NCBI RefSeq assembly: GCF_004028235.1
Contig: NZ_CP035037.1
Span: forward strand, 1,798,001 to 1,862,000
From: Leucobacter muris
Lineage (GTDB): Bacteria > Actinomycetota > Actinomycetes > Actinomycetales > Microbacteriaceae
Direction of reading: 5' to 3'
DNA length: 64,000 bases
Under the pieces are notes generated by a model that was not told where the DNA came from, did not search any database, and worked only from the letters and a program-made list of their open reading frames with translations. Positions 27,543 to 36,312 of the stretch are shown here, one piece after another (the first letter of the stretch is position 1; the number at the start of each line of letters is the position of its first letter). Position numbers and translations under genes: made by a program.

Positions 27543-28265
27543 TCATGGCGCGGGAGGCGCGACGATCGTCGTTGTGCGGGAGCAGCGCGCGGCGAGCTCC
27601 GGGTCGTGGGTGACGAGTAGCATGCCGATGCGGGCCGCTTCGACGCCGGCGAGCAGCGCGGTCGAGACCGAGAGCGCGGTCTCGGGGTCGAGCGCACTGG
27701 TCGGCTCGTCGGCGACGAGCACGGCCGGTTCGACCGCGAGGGCGCGCGCGATCGCGGCGCGCTGGGCCTGCCCGCCCGAGAGTTCGGCGGGCCGGCGGTC
27801 GAGCAGGCCGAGGTCGAGGTGGGCGAGCTCGGCGGCGCGGCGGATCATCGCCTCCGCGTCGCCGCCGGCCGCGCCGGTGAGTCTGCGCAGCGCCTGCTCG
27901 ATGGAGCGCCGGACTGTGGATCGGGGCGCGAAGGAGGCCGCTGGATCCTGCGGGACGCCCTGCACCAGTCGACGGCGACGCCGTTCGGGGCGGTGGGACG
28001 GCCCGCACCAGGGCTCCCCCGATACCGCGACCCCGCCGTCGGCCGCAGGCCTCAGGCCGAGCACGATGTCGGCGAGCGTCGACTTGCCGGCGCCCGAGCG
28101 GCCCACGACCGCGACCGATTCGCCAGCGTGGATGCGCAGGCTCGTCGGGGCGAGCACGCGCCTCGCGCGGCGGCCTCGGCCGTGCATCGCGGTGACCTCG
28201 CGGATCTCGAGCACGGGGACGCCGGATCCGGCGCTTCGCCCCGCCCCGCCCACCGCCGCGCTCAC
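27543..28265 (-). CDS. ABC transporter ATP-binding protein (DppF/CntF-like)
   Basis: 240 residues, shorter than a typical Opp/Dpp ATPase (about 320), but similar in size to CntF. Walker A GRSGAGKST (about residue 52), signature LSGGQAQRAAIARAL, Walker B AVLVADEPTSALDPE and the switch His in LLVTHDPELA. Start GTG 28265 overlaps the stop of the first ATPase (GTGA). The two ATPases together form the nucleotide-binding pair for the fused permease. A 37-base gap separates it from the lipoprotein gene. Confidence 0.9.
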   Translation of the reverse strand: MSAAVGGAGRSAGSGVPVLEIREVTAMHGRGRRARRVLAPTSLRIHAGESVAVVGRSGAGKSTLADIVLGLRPAADGGVAVSGEPWCGPSHRPERRRRRLVQGVPQDPAASFAPRSTVRRSIEQALRRLTGAAGGDAEAMIRRAAELAHLDLGLLDRRPAELSGGQAQRAAIARALAVEPAVLVADEPTSALDPETALSVSTALLAGVEAARIGMLLVTHDPELAARCSRTTTIVAPPAP

Positions 28266-28978
28266 GGCCGCACTCCGGCGCGGCGGAGCGGCACCTCGGC
28301 GATGCTCCCGGCGGCGACCCGGATGTGCCGCGTCGCGAGCGCGTCCGCGACCGCGCCGTCGTGGGTCGCCACGACGAGCGTCTGGTGCTCGCCGATGATC
28401 TCGTCGAGCAGTCGCAGGGTCTGATCGCGGGTGTCGTGATCGAGGGCGCTGGTCGGCTCGTCGGCGAGGATCAACGGCGCGTCGGTGAGCACCGCGAGGG
28501 CGACGGCCGCGCGCTGCGCCTGGCCGCCCGAGAGTTCGGTGGGGCGTCTGCGGTGCATCGCGGGATCGTCGAGCCCGACCGACACGAGCACCTCGGCGAC
28601 GCGATCGGCGCCGGCAGCGGTGACGCGCCGCAGCTGGCGCGCGAGCGGGGCGAGGGGGTGGAGCGCGTCGAGCCCCCGCTGCGGCACGAAGCCGACGCGG
28701 GTGAACGTCGCCTGCCGCCCGCCCTCGAACACGAGCCCCGCCGCCCAGCGTCCGGTGAGCGTGCTCAGCAGCAGCGACTTGCCGCTGCCCGAGGGGCCGG
28801 TGATCACCACGCGCTCGCCGGGTGCGATGTCGAGGCGCGGCACCTCGAGCAGGGCGCGGCCGTCGGCGGTTCGCACCGTCGCCCCGCGCAGCGAGACGAG
28901 CGCCGCCCCGCCGCGGTTCTTCGGCGCGCGCCGCGCCGAAGCGGGAGCGGTGGATCCGCGCGTAGTATCGATACTCAT
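28262..28978 (-). CDS. ABC transporter ATP-binding protein (DppD/CntD-like), first gene of importer operon
   Basis: 238 residues. Walker A GPSGSGKS, signature LSGGQAQRAAVALAV, Walker B PLILADEPTSALDHD and switch His in VVATHDGAVA. I chose ATG 28978 (MSIDTTRG); a longer frame would start inside the Zur operator. No ribosome site precedes it, and GATAAT (28994-28989) lies 10 bases before the ATG, so the mRNA has a very short leader or none. The ATG is one base away from the divergent MFS start codon. Confidence 0.88.
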   Translation of the reverse strand: MSIDTTRGSTAPASARRAPKNRGGAALVSLRGATVRTADGRALLEVPRLDIAPGERVVITGPSGSGKSLLLSTLTGRWAAGLVFEGGRQATFTRVGFVPQRGLDALHPLAPLARQLRRVTAAGADRVAEVLVSVGLDDPAMHRRRPTELSGGQAQRAAVALAVLTDAPLILADEPTSALDHDTRDQTLRLLDEIIGEHQTLVVATHDGAVADALATRHIRVAAGSIAEVPLRRAGVRP

Positions 28979-28979
28979 A

Positions 28980-30389
28980 ATGAAAATGATTATCAATCAC
29001 GGACGGCGGGCGGCGCAAATCAGCCCACCGCCCGCCCGCGCCGTCCCGGCGCACGGCCCCGCCGCCGCGCCTCGAACTCCCACCCTGCTCGGCACCCAGG
29101 CCCTCTTCAACATCGGCTTCTACGCCGTGGTGCCGTTCCTCACGACGGTGCTGACGGGAGACTTCGGGCTCGGCGCCGCCGCGGTCGGCCTCGTGCTGGG
29201 AGTGCGCACCCTCGCGCAGCAGGGCCTCTTCATCGTCGGCGGCTCTCTCGCCGATCGTGTCGGCGCGCGGCCGGTCATCCTGACCGGCTGCGCGGTGCGC
29301 GCCGCGGGCTTCCTCGCGCTCTCGGCGGCGCTCTGGGCGGGAGACCCCCGGCTCTGGCTCTTCATCGCGGGCACCGCGCTGACCGGTCTCGGCGGCGCCC
29401 TCTTCTCGCCCGCGCTCAACTCCCTCATCGCCGAGATCGAGGCAGTGCGGCGCACCGCCTCCCCGACGCGCGGCGCGGGCGTCGGCGATGCCGCCGCGGA
29501 GCGCGCCTCGAGCGACGTCCTGCCGGGCTTCGCCGCCCGGACGCTCCATCGCTCACCCCGTGCAAGGGCATCCCTCTTCGCCTGGCTCGCCGTCACCGGA
29601 GAGGTCGGCGTGGTGGTCGGCCCCCTCCTCGGCGCGGCACTGCTCGACCACGGCTTCGCCGTCGTCGCCGCAGCCGGCGCAGCCCTCTTCCTCGCCGTCG
29701 GCGCGATGCTCGCCGCTCTGTTGCCCCGACCGGTCCGTGAGCGCCGGCCCCACCGCGGCGCGACCGCGCTCGCGGCCCTGCGAGATCGCCGATTCGCGGC
29801 CTTCGCCGCGCTGCACGCCGCCGACCTGCTCGCCTACAACCAGCTCTACCTCGCGCTGCCCCTCGCGATGGCCCAGGCGGGCGGCGACGCCGGGGCCGTC
29901 GCCCTCGTGTTCGCGTGGGTGTCGATCCTCACCCTCGCGCTGCAGCTCCCGCTCGCGCGCGGAAGCGCACGACTGGGAGCCCCGCGAGCCCTCCGCATCG
30001 GCTACCTGGCGCACGCGGCGGCTTTCCTCTCGCTGGCGGCTGCAGCCCTGCTGCCGCTCACGCAGACCGCGGCGCTCGCCCTCGTCACAATGGCCGCGAC
30101 CGGGATCGCGTTCGGCCACCTCATCGCGAACCCGACGGCGCTCGCCCTCGTGCCCGAACTCGCCCGCCCCGGGGCGACCGGATCGTACTTCGGCCTGCTC
30201 GCGAGCTGCGGCGGCATCGCGGTGCTGTGCGGCAACCTCGCGGTCGACGGGCTCTTCGACCGCGCGAGCGGCGCCTCCGCGGCGGGGTCGGGAGCGGCGG
30301 CGCTCCCCTGGCTGCTGCTCGCGACCCTTCCCGCGCTGGCCGCCGCGCTCGCCCCGCGGCTGCTCGCGGGGCGAGCGCGCGCGAACTGA
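28980..30389 (+). CDS. MFS transporter, Zur-linked, possible metallophore exporter (CntE-like)
   Basis: 469 residues, about 12 hydrophobic helices. MFS loop motif LADRVGARPVI after helix 2, and a long cytoplasmic loop (about residues 157-195) in the middle. Start ATG 28980 (or ATG 28986) lies inside the Zur operator; TAGTAT at 28963-28968 may serve as -10 and no ribosome site is seen, so it is probably leaderless or nearly so. In Staphylococcus the metallophore importer genes cntABCDF share an operon with the MFS exporter CntE; the pairing here is similar but divergent. It could also be a general drug-type exporter; the zinc link is the strongest clue. Confidence 0.85.
   Translation: MKMIINHGRRAAQISPPPARAVPAHGPAAAPRTPTLLGTQALFNIGFYAVVPFLTTVLTGDFGLGAAAVGLVLGVRTLAQQGLFIVGGSLADRVGARPVILTGCAVRAAGFLALSAALWAGDPRLWLFIAGTALTGLGGALFSPALNSLIAEIEAVRRTASPTRGAGVGDAAAERASSDVLPGFAARTLHRSPRARASLFAWLAVTGEVGVVVGPLLGAALLDHGFAVVAAAGAALFLAVGAMLAALLPRPVRERRPHRGATALAALRDRRFAAFAALHAADLLAYNQLYLALPLAMAQAGGDAGAVALVFAWVSILTLALQLPLARGSARLGAPRALRIGYLAHAAAFLSLAAAALLPLTQTAALALVTMAATGIAFGHLIANPTALALVPELARPGATGSYFGLLASCGGIAVLCGNLAVDGLFDRASGASAAGSGAAALPWLLLATLPALAAALAPRLLAGRARAN
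28981..28995. promoter_or_regulatory. Zur operator shared by the ABC importer operon and the MFS gene
   Basis: TGAAAATGATTATCA, an almost perfect 7-1-7 palindrome with one mismatched pair, fits the actinobacterial Zur consensus (TGANAATSATTNTCA) at every fixed position. It overlaps the putative -10 (GATAAT, minus strand) of the importer operon and the first codons of the MFS gene, so zinc-loaded Zur would block both. An adjacent 12-bp palindrome AGTATCGATACT (28964-28975) overlaps the MFS -10. Confidence 0.85.
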
Positions 30390-30447
30390 GCGCCCGCGCC
30401 CCGCGTCGTACACTGCAAGCGCAGAGCAAACCGCACGGAGGTGGCCC

Positions 30448-31257
30448 ATGGGCGGGCAGTTCGAGATCGACCGCGTCGGCGGCGAGGCGATCCCTCGCCT
30501 CGCACCCCTCTGGGATGCGCTGTTCGACCACCACGCGTCGATCGGTGCCGCCGGTCTCGAGATCGTCGAGCGGGGCGAGAGCTGGCCGCTGCGCGAGCGC
30601 CACTATCGGCGACTGCACGACGAGCAACCGTGGGTCTCCATCCACCTCGCGGTGCGCTCGGACCGCACTGTCGGCTACGCGCTCAGCTACGCCGACGAAC
30701 TCGACGGACGGTCGGCAGTCGTGCTCGAGACCCTCAGCGTGCTGCCCGCAGCACGGGGTGCGGGCCTCAGCACGCTGCTGATGCGCGCGGTCGACGAGGA
30801 GGCCGAGGCTGCCGGGATCGGCGTCTCCGTCGTCGACGTGATGGGCGGCAATCCCCGAGCGCGCAAGCTGTATCTCGGGCAGGGCTATCAGCCGTACTCC
30901 GAGAGCTGGATGCGCTCGCAGCGACCGGGCACCGCAGCGGGAACGCATCGCGGCGAGACGACGCATGATTCGGCGGTGCTCGCCGAGCGCGCCGCCGAAC
31001 TCGGGTTCGCTCTCGACTTCTCACCCGGCCCCGATGACACCTGGGTGTCCGCCGACCGCATCGCCGAGCTCGCACCCGCCTCCGCAGACGCCGGCTCCGA
31101 TCCCGCCCGACTCGGCGCACTGCTCGACGATCTCGCCCGCGCAGGCGACTGGACCGCGCGCGTCGAGATCCCGTCCGCGCCGGCGAGCGAGCCCCTGCGC
31201 TCGGCGCTCGCCTCACTCGGATGCAGGCTCAGCACCGAGCGCCTCGTGCGTCGGTAG
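30448..31257 (+). CDS. GNAT-family N-acetyltransferase
   Basis: 269 residues. The first ~155 residues form a GNAT domain: VLETLSVLPAARGAGLSTLLMRAVDEEA is motif A with the acetyl-CoA loop (R-G-x-G-L), and NPRARKLYLGQGYQPY is the closing motif. The C-terminal ~110 residues are not recognisable and have no obvious fold. ATG 30448 follows GGAGGT; a TACACT hexamer at 30409 is a possible separate -10, so it need not be under Zur control despite lying 58 bases after the MFS gene. Substrate unknown. Confidence 0.85.
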   Translation: MGGQFEIDRVGGEAIPRLAPLWDALFDHHASIGAAGLEIVERGESWPLRERHYRRLHDEQPWVSIHLAVRSDRTVGYALSYADELDGRSAVVLETLSVLPAARGAGLSTLLMRAVDEEAEAAGIGVSVVDVMGGNPRARKLYLGQGYQPYSESWMRSQRPGTAAGTHRGETTHDSAVLAERAAELGFALDFSPGPDDTWVSADRIAELAPASADAGSDPARLGALLDDLARAGDWTARVEIPSAPASEPLRSALASLGCRLSTERLVRR

Positions 31258-31272
31258 CCGAGACGGACGCGC

Positions 31273-33300
31273 TCAGCGCTTCTCGGTCGGCTTGCGCCCG
31301 AAGGCGCCCCTCGTGCGCGAGATGCGGTAGTCGATGCGATCGTCCACCCAGGATTCGAGCTCGGGGATGTCGGTGATCGTGCCCGCCAGCTCGTTCGAGA
31401 TGTGCTCGGTGACGCGATCGAGCCGCGCGATGCGCTCGGCCCGCTCGAGCACCCGGTCGTCGATGCGCAGCGCGCGCAGCGTCGACCAGCTCATGAGCAG
31501 CAGCACCACGCTGAACGGCAGCGCGGTCGCGAGGGCGGCAGCCTGCAGCGATTGCAGGCCGCCGGCTAGCAGCAGCGCGATCGCCACCACGCCCTCGAGG
31601 ATCGACCACAGCACGCGCGACCACGTGGGCGGGTTGGGGTGGCCGCCCGAGGCGAGCATGTCGACCACCAGCGACCCCGAATCCGATGAGGTGATGAAGA
31701 AGATCGCGACCAGCAGGATGCCGACCACCGAGAACACGGTGCCGAGGGGAAGATCTCCGAGCACCTTGAACAGAGCGCTCTCGACGTGCACCTCGCCGTT
31801 CTCGACCAGGTCGCCCTCGCCGAACAGCTGGCGGTAGATGCCGGCGCCGCCCATCACCGAGAACCACACGACGCCCACGAGGGTCGGTGCGAGCAGCACG
31901 CCCGCGATGAACTCGCGCACGGTGCGGCCGCGCGAGATGCGGGCGATGAAGATGCCCACGAACGGCGACCACGAGATCCACCAGCCCCAGTAGAAGATCG
32001 TCCATCCCGAGAACCAGCTGGTGGCCTCCGGCGAGCGCTGGTAGGCGCCCACGTCGAAGGTCATCTGCAACGCGTTCGCCAGGTAGAAGCCGATCGACTC
32101 GGTGAGATTCTGCAGCAGGAACAGCGTGGGCCCGAGCAGCAGCACGCTGATGAGCAGCAGCCCCGCCATCGACAGGTTGATGTTCGAGAGCCACTTCATG
32201 CCGGCGCCGATGCCGCTGATCACCGAGAGCATGGCGATGAGGGTGATGACGAGGATCAGCACGACGAGCAGCGTGTTGCTCGCTCGATCGACGATCCCGA
32301 TCTCGGCCATGCCCGCCGAGATCTGCTGCACCCCGAGGCCGAGCGAGGTCGCCACGCCGAAGACGGTGCCGAAGATCGCGAGCACGTCGATGACGTCGCC
32401 GACCCAGCCCTTGACGCGCTCGCCGAACAGGGGCTCGAGCGACCAGCGGATCGAGACCGGCCGCCCGCGGCGGTGGATCGCGTAGGCGATCGCGAGGCCG
32501 ATCACCGCGTAGATCGCCCAAGGGTGCAGCCCCCAGTGCACGAAGGTCTGGGCCATCGCGAGACCGGCGAGTTCGGCCTGGTCGCCCTCCCACCCGGGCT
32601 TCGGCTGCACGGTCGCGTACGTGAGCGGTTCGCCCACCCCGTAGAACACGAGACCGATGCCCATGCCGGCGGCGAACAGCATCGAGAACCACGACAGCAC
32701 CCCGAACTCGGGCACGTCGTCGTCGCGGCCGAGGCGGATGCGCCCGAGGCGCGAGCACGCGATCCCGACCGCCACGGCGATGAACACCGCGACGATGATC
32801 ATGTAGTACCAGCCGAGGTGCTCGACGATCCAGTTCTGCACCGCCATGAATACGCTTCCGGCGAGCGCCGGTGCGAGGATCGCGAACAGGGAGACCAGGA
32901 GGATCACGATGAGCGCGGGCCAGAAGACCCGCGGTGAGATCATGCCCCGCCCGATCCGCACGCCATGGCTGCGCAGCTTCTCGGTGATGCGGGCGTCGGA
33001 GTCGTCCTCGGCGATCTGCACGGAGCTCGGCAGGTGCACGGTGGCCGGCAAGCTCGGATCGGACGGGATCGCGGCGGCCACCCGGCTCAGCTGGGCGGCG
33101 AGCTCGGCCTCCGACCTGAGCAGGGCCTCGGCCACCGTCTCGAACGGCGCGTCGGCCGCGGGTTCGGCGTCGGGCCCGCGGCGCGCGTCGCGCCCGGTCT
33201 CGGCGCGGCCGCCTGCGCCGGATCGCTGTTCGGGAGGCGTCTCGGCACCCGTGTCGGGCTGCGACCCGTCGCCGTCCCCCGGCTGATCGGTTGCGCTCAT
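31273..33300 (-). CDS. BCCT-family transporter (glycine betaine/choline/carnitine type)
   Basis: 675 residues. After a hydrophilic Pro/Glu/Ala-rich N-terminal domain of about 125 residues, twelve helices follow with the family signature FYWGWWISWSPFVGIFIARI and the motif GMGIGLVFYGVGEPL. The C-terminal cytoplasmic tail of ~90 residues is charged (RIARLDRVTEHISNELAGTI). In characterised BCCT proteins such as BetP the terminal domains sense osmotic stress; the long N-terminus here suggests similar control. ATG 33300 is divergent from the manganese transporter operon, 246 bases away. Confidence 0.93.
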   Translation of the reverse strand: MSATDQPGDGDGSQPDTGAETPPEQRSGAGGRAETGRDARRGPDAEPAADAPFETVAEALLRSEAELAAQLSRVAAAIPSDPSLPATVHLPSSVQIAEDDSDARITEKLRSHGVRIGRGMISPRVFWPALIVILLVSLFAILAPALAGSVFMAVQNWIVEHLGWYYMIIVAVFIAVAVGIACSRLGRIRLGRDDDVPEFGVLSWFSMLFAAGMGIGLVFYGVGEPLTYATVQPKPGWEGDQAELAGLAMAQTFVHWGLHPWAIYAVIGLAIAYAIHRRGRPVSIRWSLEPLFGERVKGWVGDVIDVLAIFGTVFGVATSLGLGVQQISAGMAEIGIVDRASNTLLVVLILVITLIAMLSVISGIGAGMKWLSNINLSMAGLLLISVLLLGPTLFLLQNLTESIGFYLANALQMTFDVGAYQRSPEATSWFSGWTIFYWGWWISWSPFVGIFIARISRGRTVREFIAGVLLAPTLVGVVWFSVMGGAGIYRQLFGEGDLVENGEVHVESALFKVLGDLPLGTVFSVVGILLVAIFFITSSDSGSLVVDMLASGGHPNPPTWSRVLWSILEGVVAIALLLAGGLQSLQAAALATALPFSVVLLLMSWSTLRALRIDDRVLERAERIARLDRVTEHISNELAGTITDIPELESWVDDRIDYRISRTRGAFGRKPTEKR

Positions 33301-33454
33301 GGCCGTTCTCCACTCTGTTCGACGAACGATTCGGCCCTTCTACCTTCGCGGGCCGAGGGTGCCATTGCAAGCCGGGCGGCGGCTTCAATGCCTCGGGAGG
33401 CATACGGCGCGAGTCGCGGCCGCCGCGGTGTCGCCTCGCAACGGCGTGTCGATC

Positions 33455-33484
33455 TTGAAAGTTCGGCATACCGAACTTTAAGAT
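33455..33484 (+). promoter_or_regulatory. Promoter of mntABC with embedded MntR/DtxR-type palindrome
   Basis: TTGAAA (33455-33460) and TAAGAT (33479-33484), 18 bases apart, make a good promoter for the manganese transporter genes. Between them lies a perfect 9-bp inverted repeat, AAAGTTCGG (33458-33466) and CCGAACTTT (33471-33479), centre CATA. An operator placed exactly over the spacer implies repression by blocking RNA polymerase. The regulator, presumably an MntR-like DtxR-family protein, is not in the window. Confidence 0.75.
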
Positions 33485-33546
33485 GGGGACCACCGAACCG
33501 ACGCCTCCCGTCCGAGGCGCTTGCGCACGACCGTGAAGGAGACCCC

Positions 33547-34494
33547 ATGCCCCGCCGCTCGCCCCGCCCCGCCCGCATCCGCTCGCTGGCGCTCGCCGCA
33601 GCCGTGCTCGCCGCGAGCGCGCTCACCGCCTGCAGCGCGAACGCCGCGGAGGGCCCGGGCCGCGACGACGGGCGCCCCGTAGTGCTCACCACCTTCACCG
33701 TGCTCGCCGACATGGCGCGCAACGTCGCGGGCGAGCACCTGCGCGTCGAGTCGATCACCAAGCCGGGCGCCGAGATCCACGGCTACGAACCAACGCCGAG
33801 CGACGTGCGCCGCGCGGTCGAGGCCGAGCTGATCCTCGACAACGGCCTCGGGCTCGAAGCCTGGTTCGAGCAGTTCGTCGCCGACCTCGACGTCCCCCAC
33901 GCGGTCGTGAGCGAGGGCGTCGAACCGATCCCGATCGCCGACGACGCGCACGCGGGCATGCCCAACCCGCACGCCTGGATGAGCCCGCACAGCGCGCAGA
34001 CCTACGTCGACAACATGGTGGCGGCCTTCAGCGAGCTCGACCCCGAGCACGCCGCCGACTACACCGCCAACGGAGAGGCCTACGGCGCCGAGCTGCAGCG
34101 GGTGCACGACGAGCTCACGGCCAAGCTCTCGGACCTGCCCGAGCAGCAGCGCGCGCTCGTCACCTGCGAGGGCGCCTTCTCGTATCTCGCCCGCGACACC
34201 GGACTCACCGAGCGCTACATCTGGGCGGTCAACGCCGAACAGCAGGCCACACCGCAGCAGATCGCGGGCACGATCGACTTCGTGCGGCAGAACGACGTGC
34301 CCGCCGTGTTCTGCGAGTCGACCGTCTCGGACAAGCCGATGCGGCAGGTCGTCGAATCCACCGACGCCGAGTTCGGCGGCGTGCTCTACGTCGACTCCCT
34401 GTCCGAGGCCGACGGCCCCGTGCCGAGCTACCTCGAGCTGATCCGCCACGACGCGCAGCTCATCGCCGACGGTCTCACCGGAGGCGACGCGTGA
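33547..34494 (+). CDS. mntA: Manganese-type metal ABC transporter substrate-binding lipoprotein
   Basis: 315 residues, cluster A-I binding protein. Lipobox ALTAC (Cys29). The four metal ligands are clear: His78 in EIHGYEP, His142 in NPHAWMSP, Glu208 in TCEGAFSYL and Asp283 in LYVDSL, closely matching the His-His-Glu-Asp set of manganese proteins such as PsaA; zinc-specific members usually have a third His and a His-rich loop, both absent. GGAG precedes ATG 33547. First gene of a three-gene operon with overlapping ATPase and permease genes. The palindromic promoter fits manganese repression. Confidence 0.92.
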   Translation: MPRRSPRPARIRSLALAAAVLAASALTACSANAAEGPGRDDGRPVVLTTFTVLADMARNVAGEHLRVESITKPGAEIHGYEPTPSDVRRAVEAELILDNGLGLEAWFEQFVADLDVPHAVVSEGVEPIPIADDAHAGMPNPHAWMSPHSAQTYVDNMVAAFSELDPEHAADYTANGEAYGAELQRVHDELTAKLSDLPEQQRALVTCEGAFSYLARDTGLTERYIWAVNAEQQATPQQIAGTIDFVRQNDVPAVFCESTVSDKPMRQVVESTDAEFGGVLYVDSLSEADGPVPSYLELIRHDAQLIADGLTGGDA

Positions 34495-35312
34495 CCGCCC
34501 CCGCCGCCCCGGCGCTCGAGATCCGCGACCTCACCGTGCGCTACGGCGACGTGCTCGCCCTCGACGGGGCCGACTTCTCGGTCGAACCCGGGCGCGTCTG
34601 CGGCCTCGTCGGCATGAACGGCTCGGGCAAGTCGACCCTCTTCAAGACGATCATGGGCATGATCCGCCCCGACTCCGGATCGGTGCTCATCGACGGCGAC
34701 CCCCCGGCTCGCGCCCGCCGCGAGGGCCGCGTCGGATACGTGCCGCAGAGCGAAGACGTCGACTGGGCGTTCCCGGTCTCGGTGCGCGACGTGGTGATGA
34801 TGGGGCGCTACGGCCACCTCGGCGTCTCGCGGCGGCCCCGGCGCGCCGACCAGCACGCGGTCGACCGCGCACTCGAGCGCGTCGAGCTGACCGACTACGC
34901 CGACCGGCAGATCGGGCGGCTCTCGGGCGGGCAGCGCAAACGCGCATTCGTCGCCCGGGGCATCGCGCAGGGAGCCACCACCCTGCTGCTCGACGAGCCC
35001 TTCGCGGGCGTCGACAAGCGCTCCGAGGCGACCATCACCCGTCTGCTGCGCGAGCTCGCCGCCGACGACCACACGATCCTCGTCTCCACGCACGACCTGC
35101 ACGCCCTGCCCGCTCTCGCGGACGAGGCGGTGCTGCTGATGCGGCGCGTGCTCATGCACGGCGACCCCCACGAGGTGCTGCAGCCCGACGCGCTCGCGCT
35201 CGCCTTCGGGCTCGACGTCATGCATCGTGACGACGGTCCCGCATGGGACGATCGGGAGCGCGACGACGACAGCCGCGAACGCGACGCGCGCGAACCGGGA
35301 GAGGACGCATGA
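34491..35312 (+). CDS. mntB: Metal ABC transporter ATP-binding protein
   Basis: 273 residues. GTG start overlaps the mntA stop (GTGA). Walker A GMNGSGKST (about residue 42), Q-loop GYVPQSEDVDWAFPVSV (the EDVDWxFPV stretch is typical of Mn/Zn transporters), signature LSGGQRKRAFVARGI, Walker B TLLLDEPFAGVD and switch His in VSTHDLHALP. The last ~25 residues are an unusual run of Asp, Arg and Glu with no family counterpart. Works with the permease immediately downstream. Confidence 0.94.
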   Translation: MTAPAAPALEIRDLTVRYGDVLALDGADFSVEPGRVCGLVGMNGSGKSTLFKTIMGMIRPDSGSVLIDGDPPARARREGRVGYVPQSEDVDWAFPVSVRDVVMMGRYGHLGVSRRPRRADQHAVDRALERVELTDYADRQIGRLSGGQRKRAFVARGIAQGATTLLLDEPFAGVDKRSEATITRLLRELAADDHTILVSTHDLHALPALADEAVLLMRRVLMHGDPHEVLQPDALALAFGLDVMHRDDGPAWDDRERDDDSRERDAREPGEDA

Positions 35313-36214
35313 ACCCGCTCGACCTGCTGCTCGACCCGCTCGGCTACGACTTCATGACGCGCGCGCTCGCGACCGCGCTCGTCGCCTCGGTGGTGTGCGC
35401 GCTGCTCTCGTGCTGGCTCGTGCTCATCGGCTGGTCGCTGATGGGCGACGCGGTCTCGCACGCGGTGCTGCCCGGAGTGGCGATCGCCTATCTGGTGGGC
35501 GCCCCCTTCGCACTCGGGGCCGTCGTGTTCGGCGTGCTCGCGGTCGCGCTCATCGGGGCGGTGCGCGACACGAGCCGCGTGAAGGAGGACGCGGCCATCG
35601 GCATCGTCTTCACCACGCTGTTCGCACTCGGGCTCGTGATCATCTCGGTCGTGCCCTCGCAGACCGACCTCACGCACATCATCTTCGGCAACCTGCTCGG
35701 GGTGTCGTCGGCCGATCTGCTGCAGATCGCGGTGCTGGCCGCGATCGTCTTCGCGGTGCTGATCGTGAAGCGGCGCGATTTCACCCTCTTCGCGTTCGAC
35801 CCCACGCACGCGCACGCCATCGGCCTGCACCCCCGCCTCCTCGGCGCGATCCTGCTGGGGCTGCTCGCGATGACCTCGGTGGTCGCGCTGCAGGCCGTCG
35901 GGGTGATCCTCGTCGTCGCGATGCTCATCATCCCCGGTGCGACCGCGTACCTGCTCACCGATCGCTTCGGGCGCATGCTCGTGCTCGCCCCCGCCATCGC
36001 CGCCGTCTGCGCCGTCGTCGGCCTCTACACGAGCTACTACCTCGACACGGCGTCGGGCCCCATGATCGTGCTCGCGCAGGGCGCGGCGTTCGCCCTGGCC
36101 TACCTGTTCGGGCCGTGCCAGGGGCTCATCGCCACCCGGCTGCTCGCTCGTCGCCGGGCGCGCTCGGCGACGCGGTCGCGAACGCGGGCGAGGGGTTCGG
36201 GATCCGTCGCCTGA
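35309..36214 (+). CDS. mntC: Metal ABC transporter permease (ABC-3 family)
   Basis: 301 residues, about eight hydrophobic helices. Conserved ABC-3 features: WSLMGDAVSHAVLPGVAIAY, VKEDAAIGIVFTTLFALGLV, FDPTHAHAIGLHP and LIIPGATAYLLTDRF. The ATG overlaps the ATPase stop by 4 bases. The last 25 residues are Arg/Ser/Ala-rich and probably disordered. With the lipoprotein and ATPase it makes a complete manganese importer (one permease homodimer). Confidence 0.94.
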   Translation: MNPLDLLLDPLGYDFMTRALATALVASVVCALLSCWLVLIGWSLMGDAVSHAVLPGVAIAYLVGAPFALGAVVFGVLAVALIGAVRDTSRVKEDAAIGIVFTTLFALGLVIISVVPSQTDLTHIIFGNLLGVSSADLLQIAVLAAIVFAVLIVKRRDFTLFAFDPTHAHAIGLHPRLLGAILLGLLAMTSVVALQAVGVILVVAMLIIPGATAYLLTDRFGRMLVLAPAIAAVCAVVGLYTSYYLDTASGPMIVLAQGAAFALAYLFGPCQGLIATRLLARRRARSATRSRTRARGSGSVA

Positions 36215-36312
36215 TCCCCGCCCGAGCCGGACCCGAGGCCGGCCCGGGCGGCGGTCGGGCTCGGTTCCGGAGCCGGAACGACACGCCGGGGCGCGGCGAG
36301 GATCGAGGCTCC

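Noticed and set aside
30448-31257. GNAT gene as part of the Zur-controlled module
   Set aside because: It has its own ribosome site and a possible -10 after the MFS stop, and no link to metallophore synthesis can be seen.
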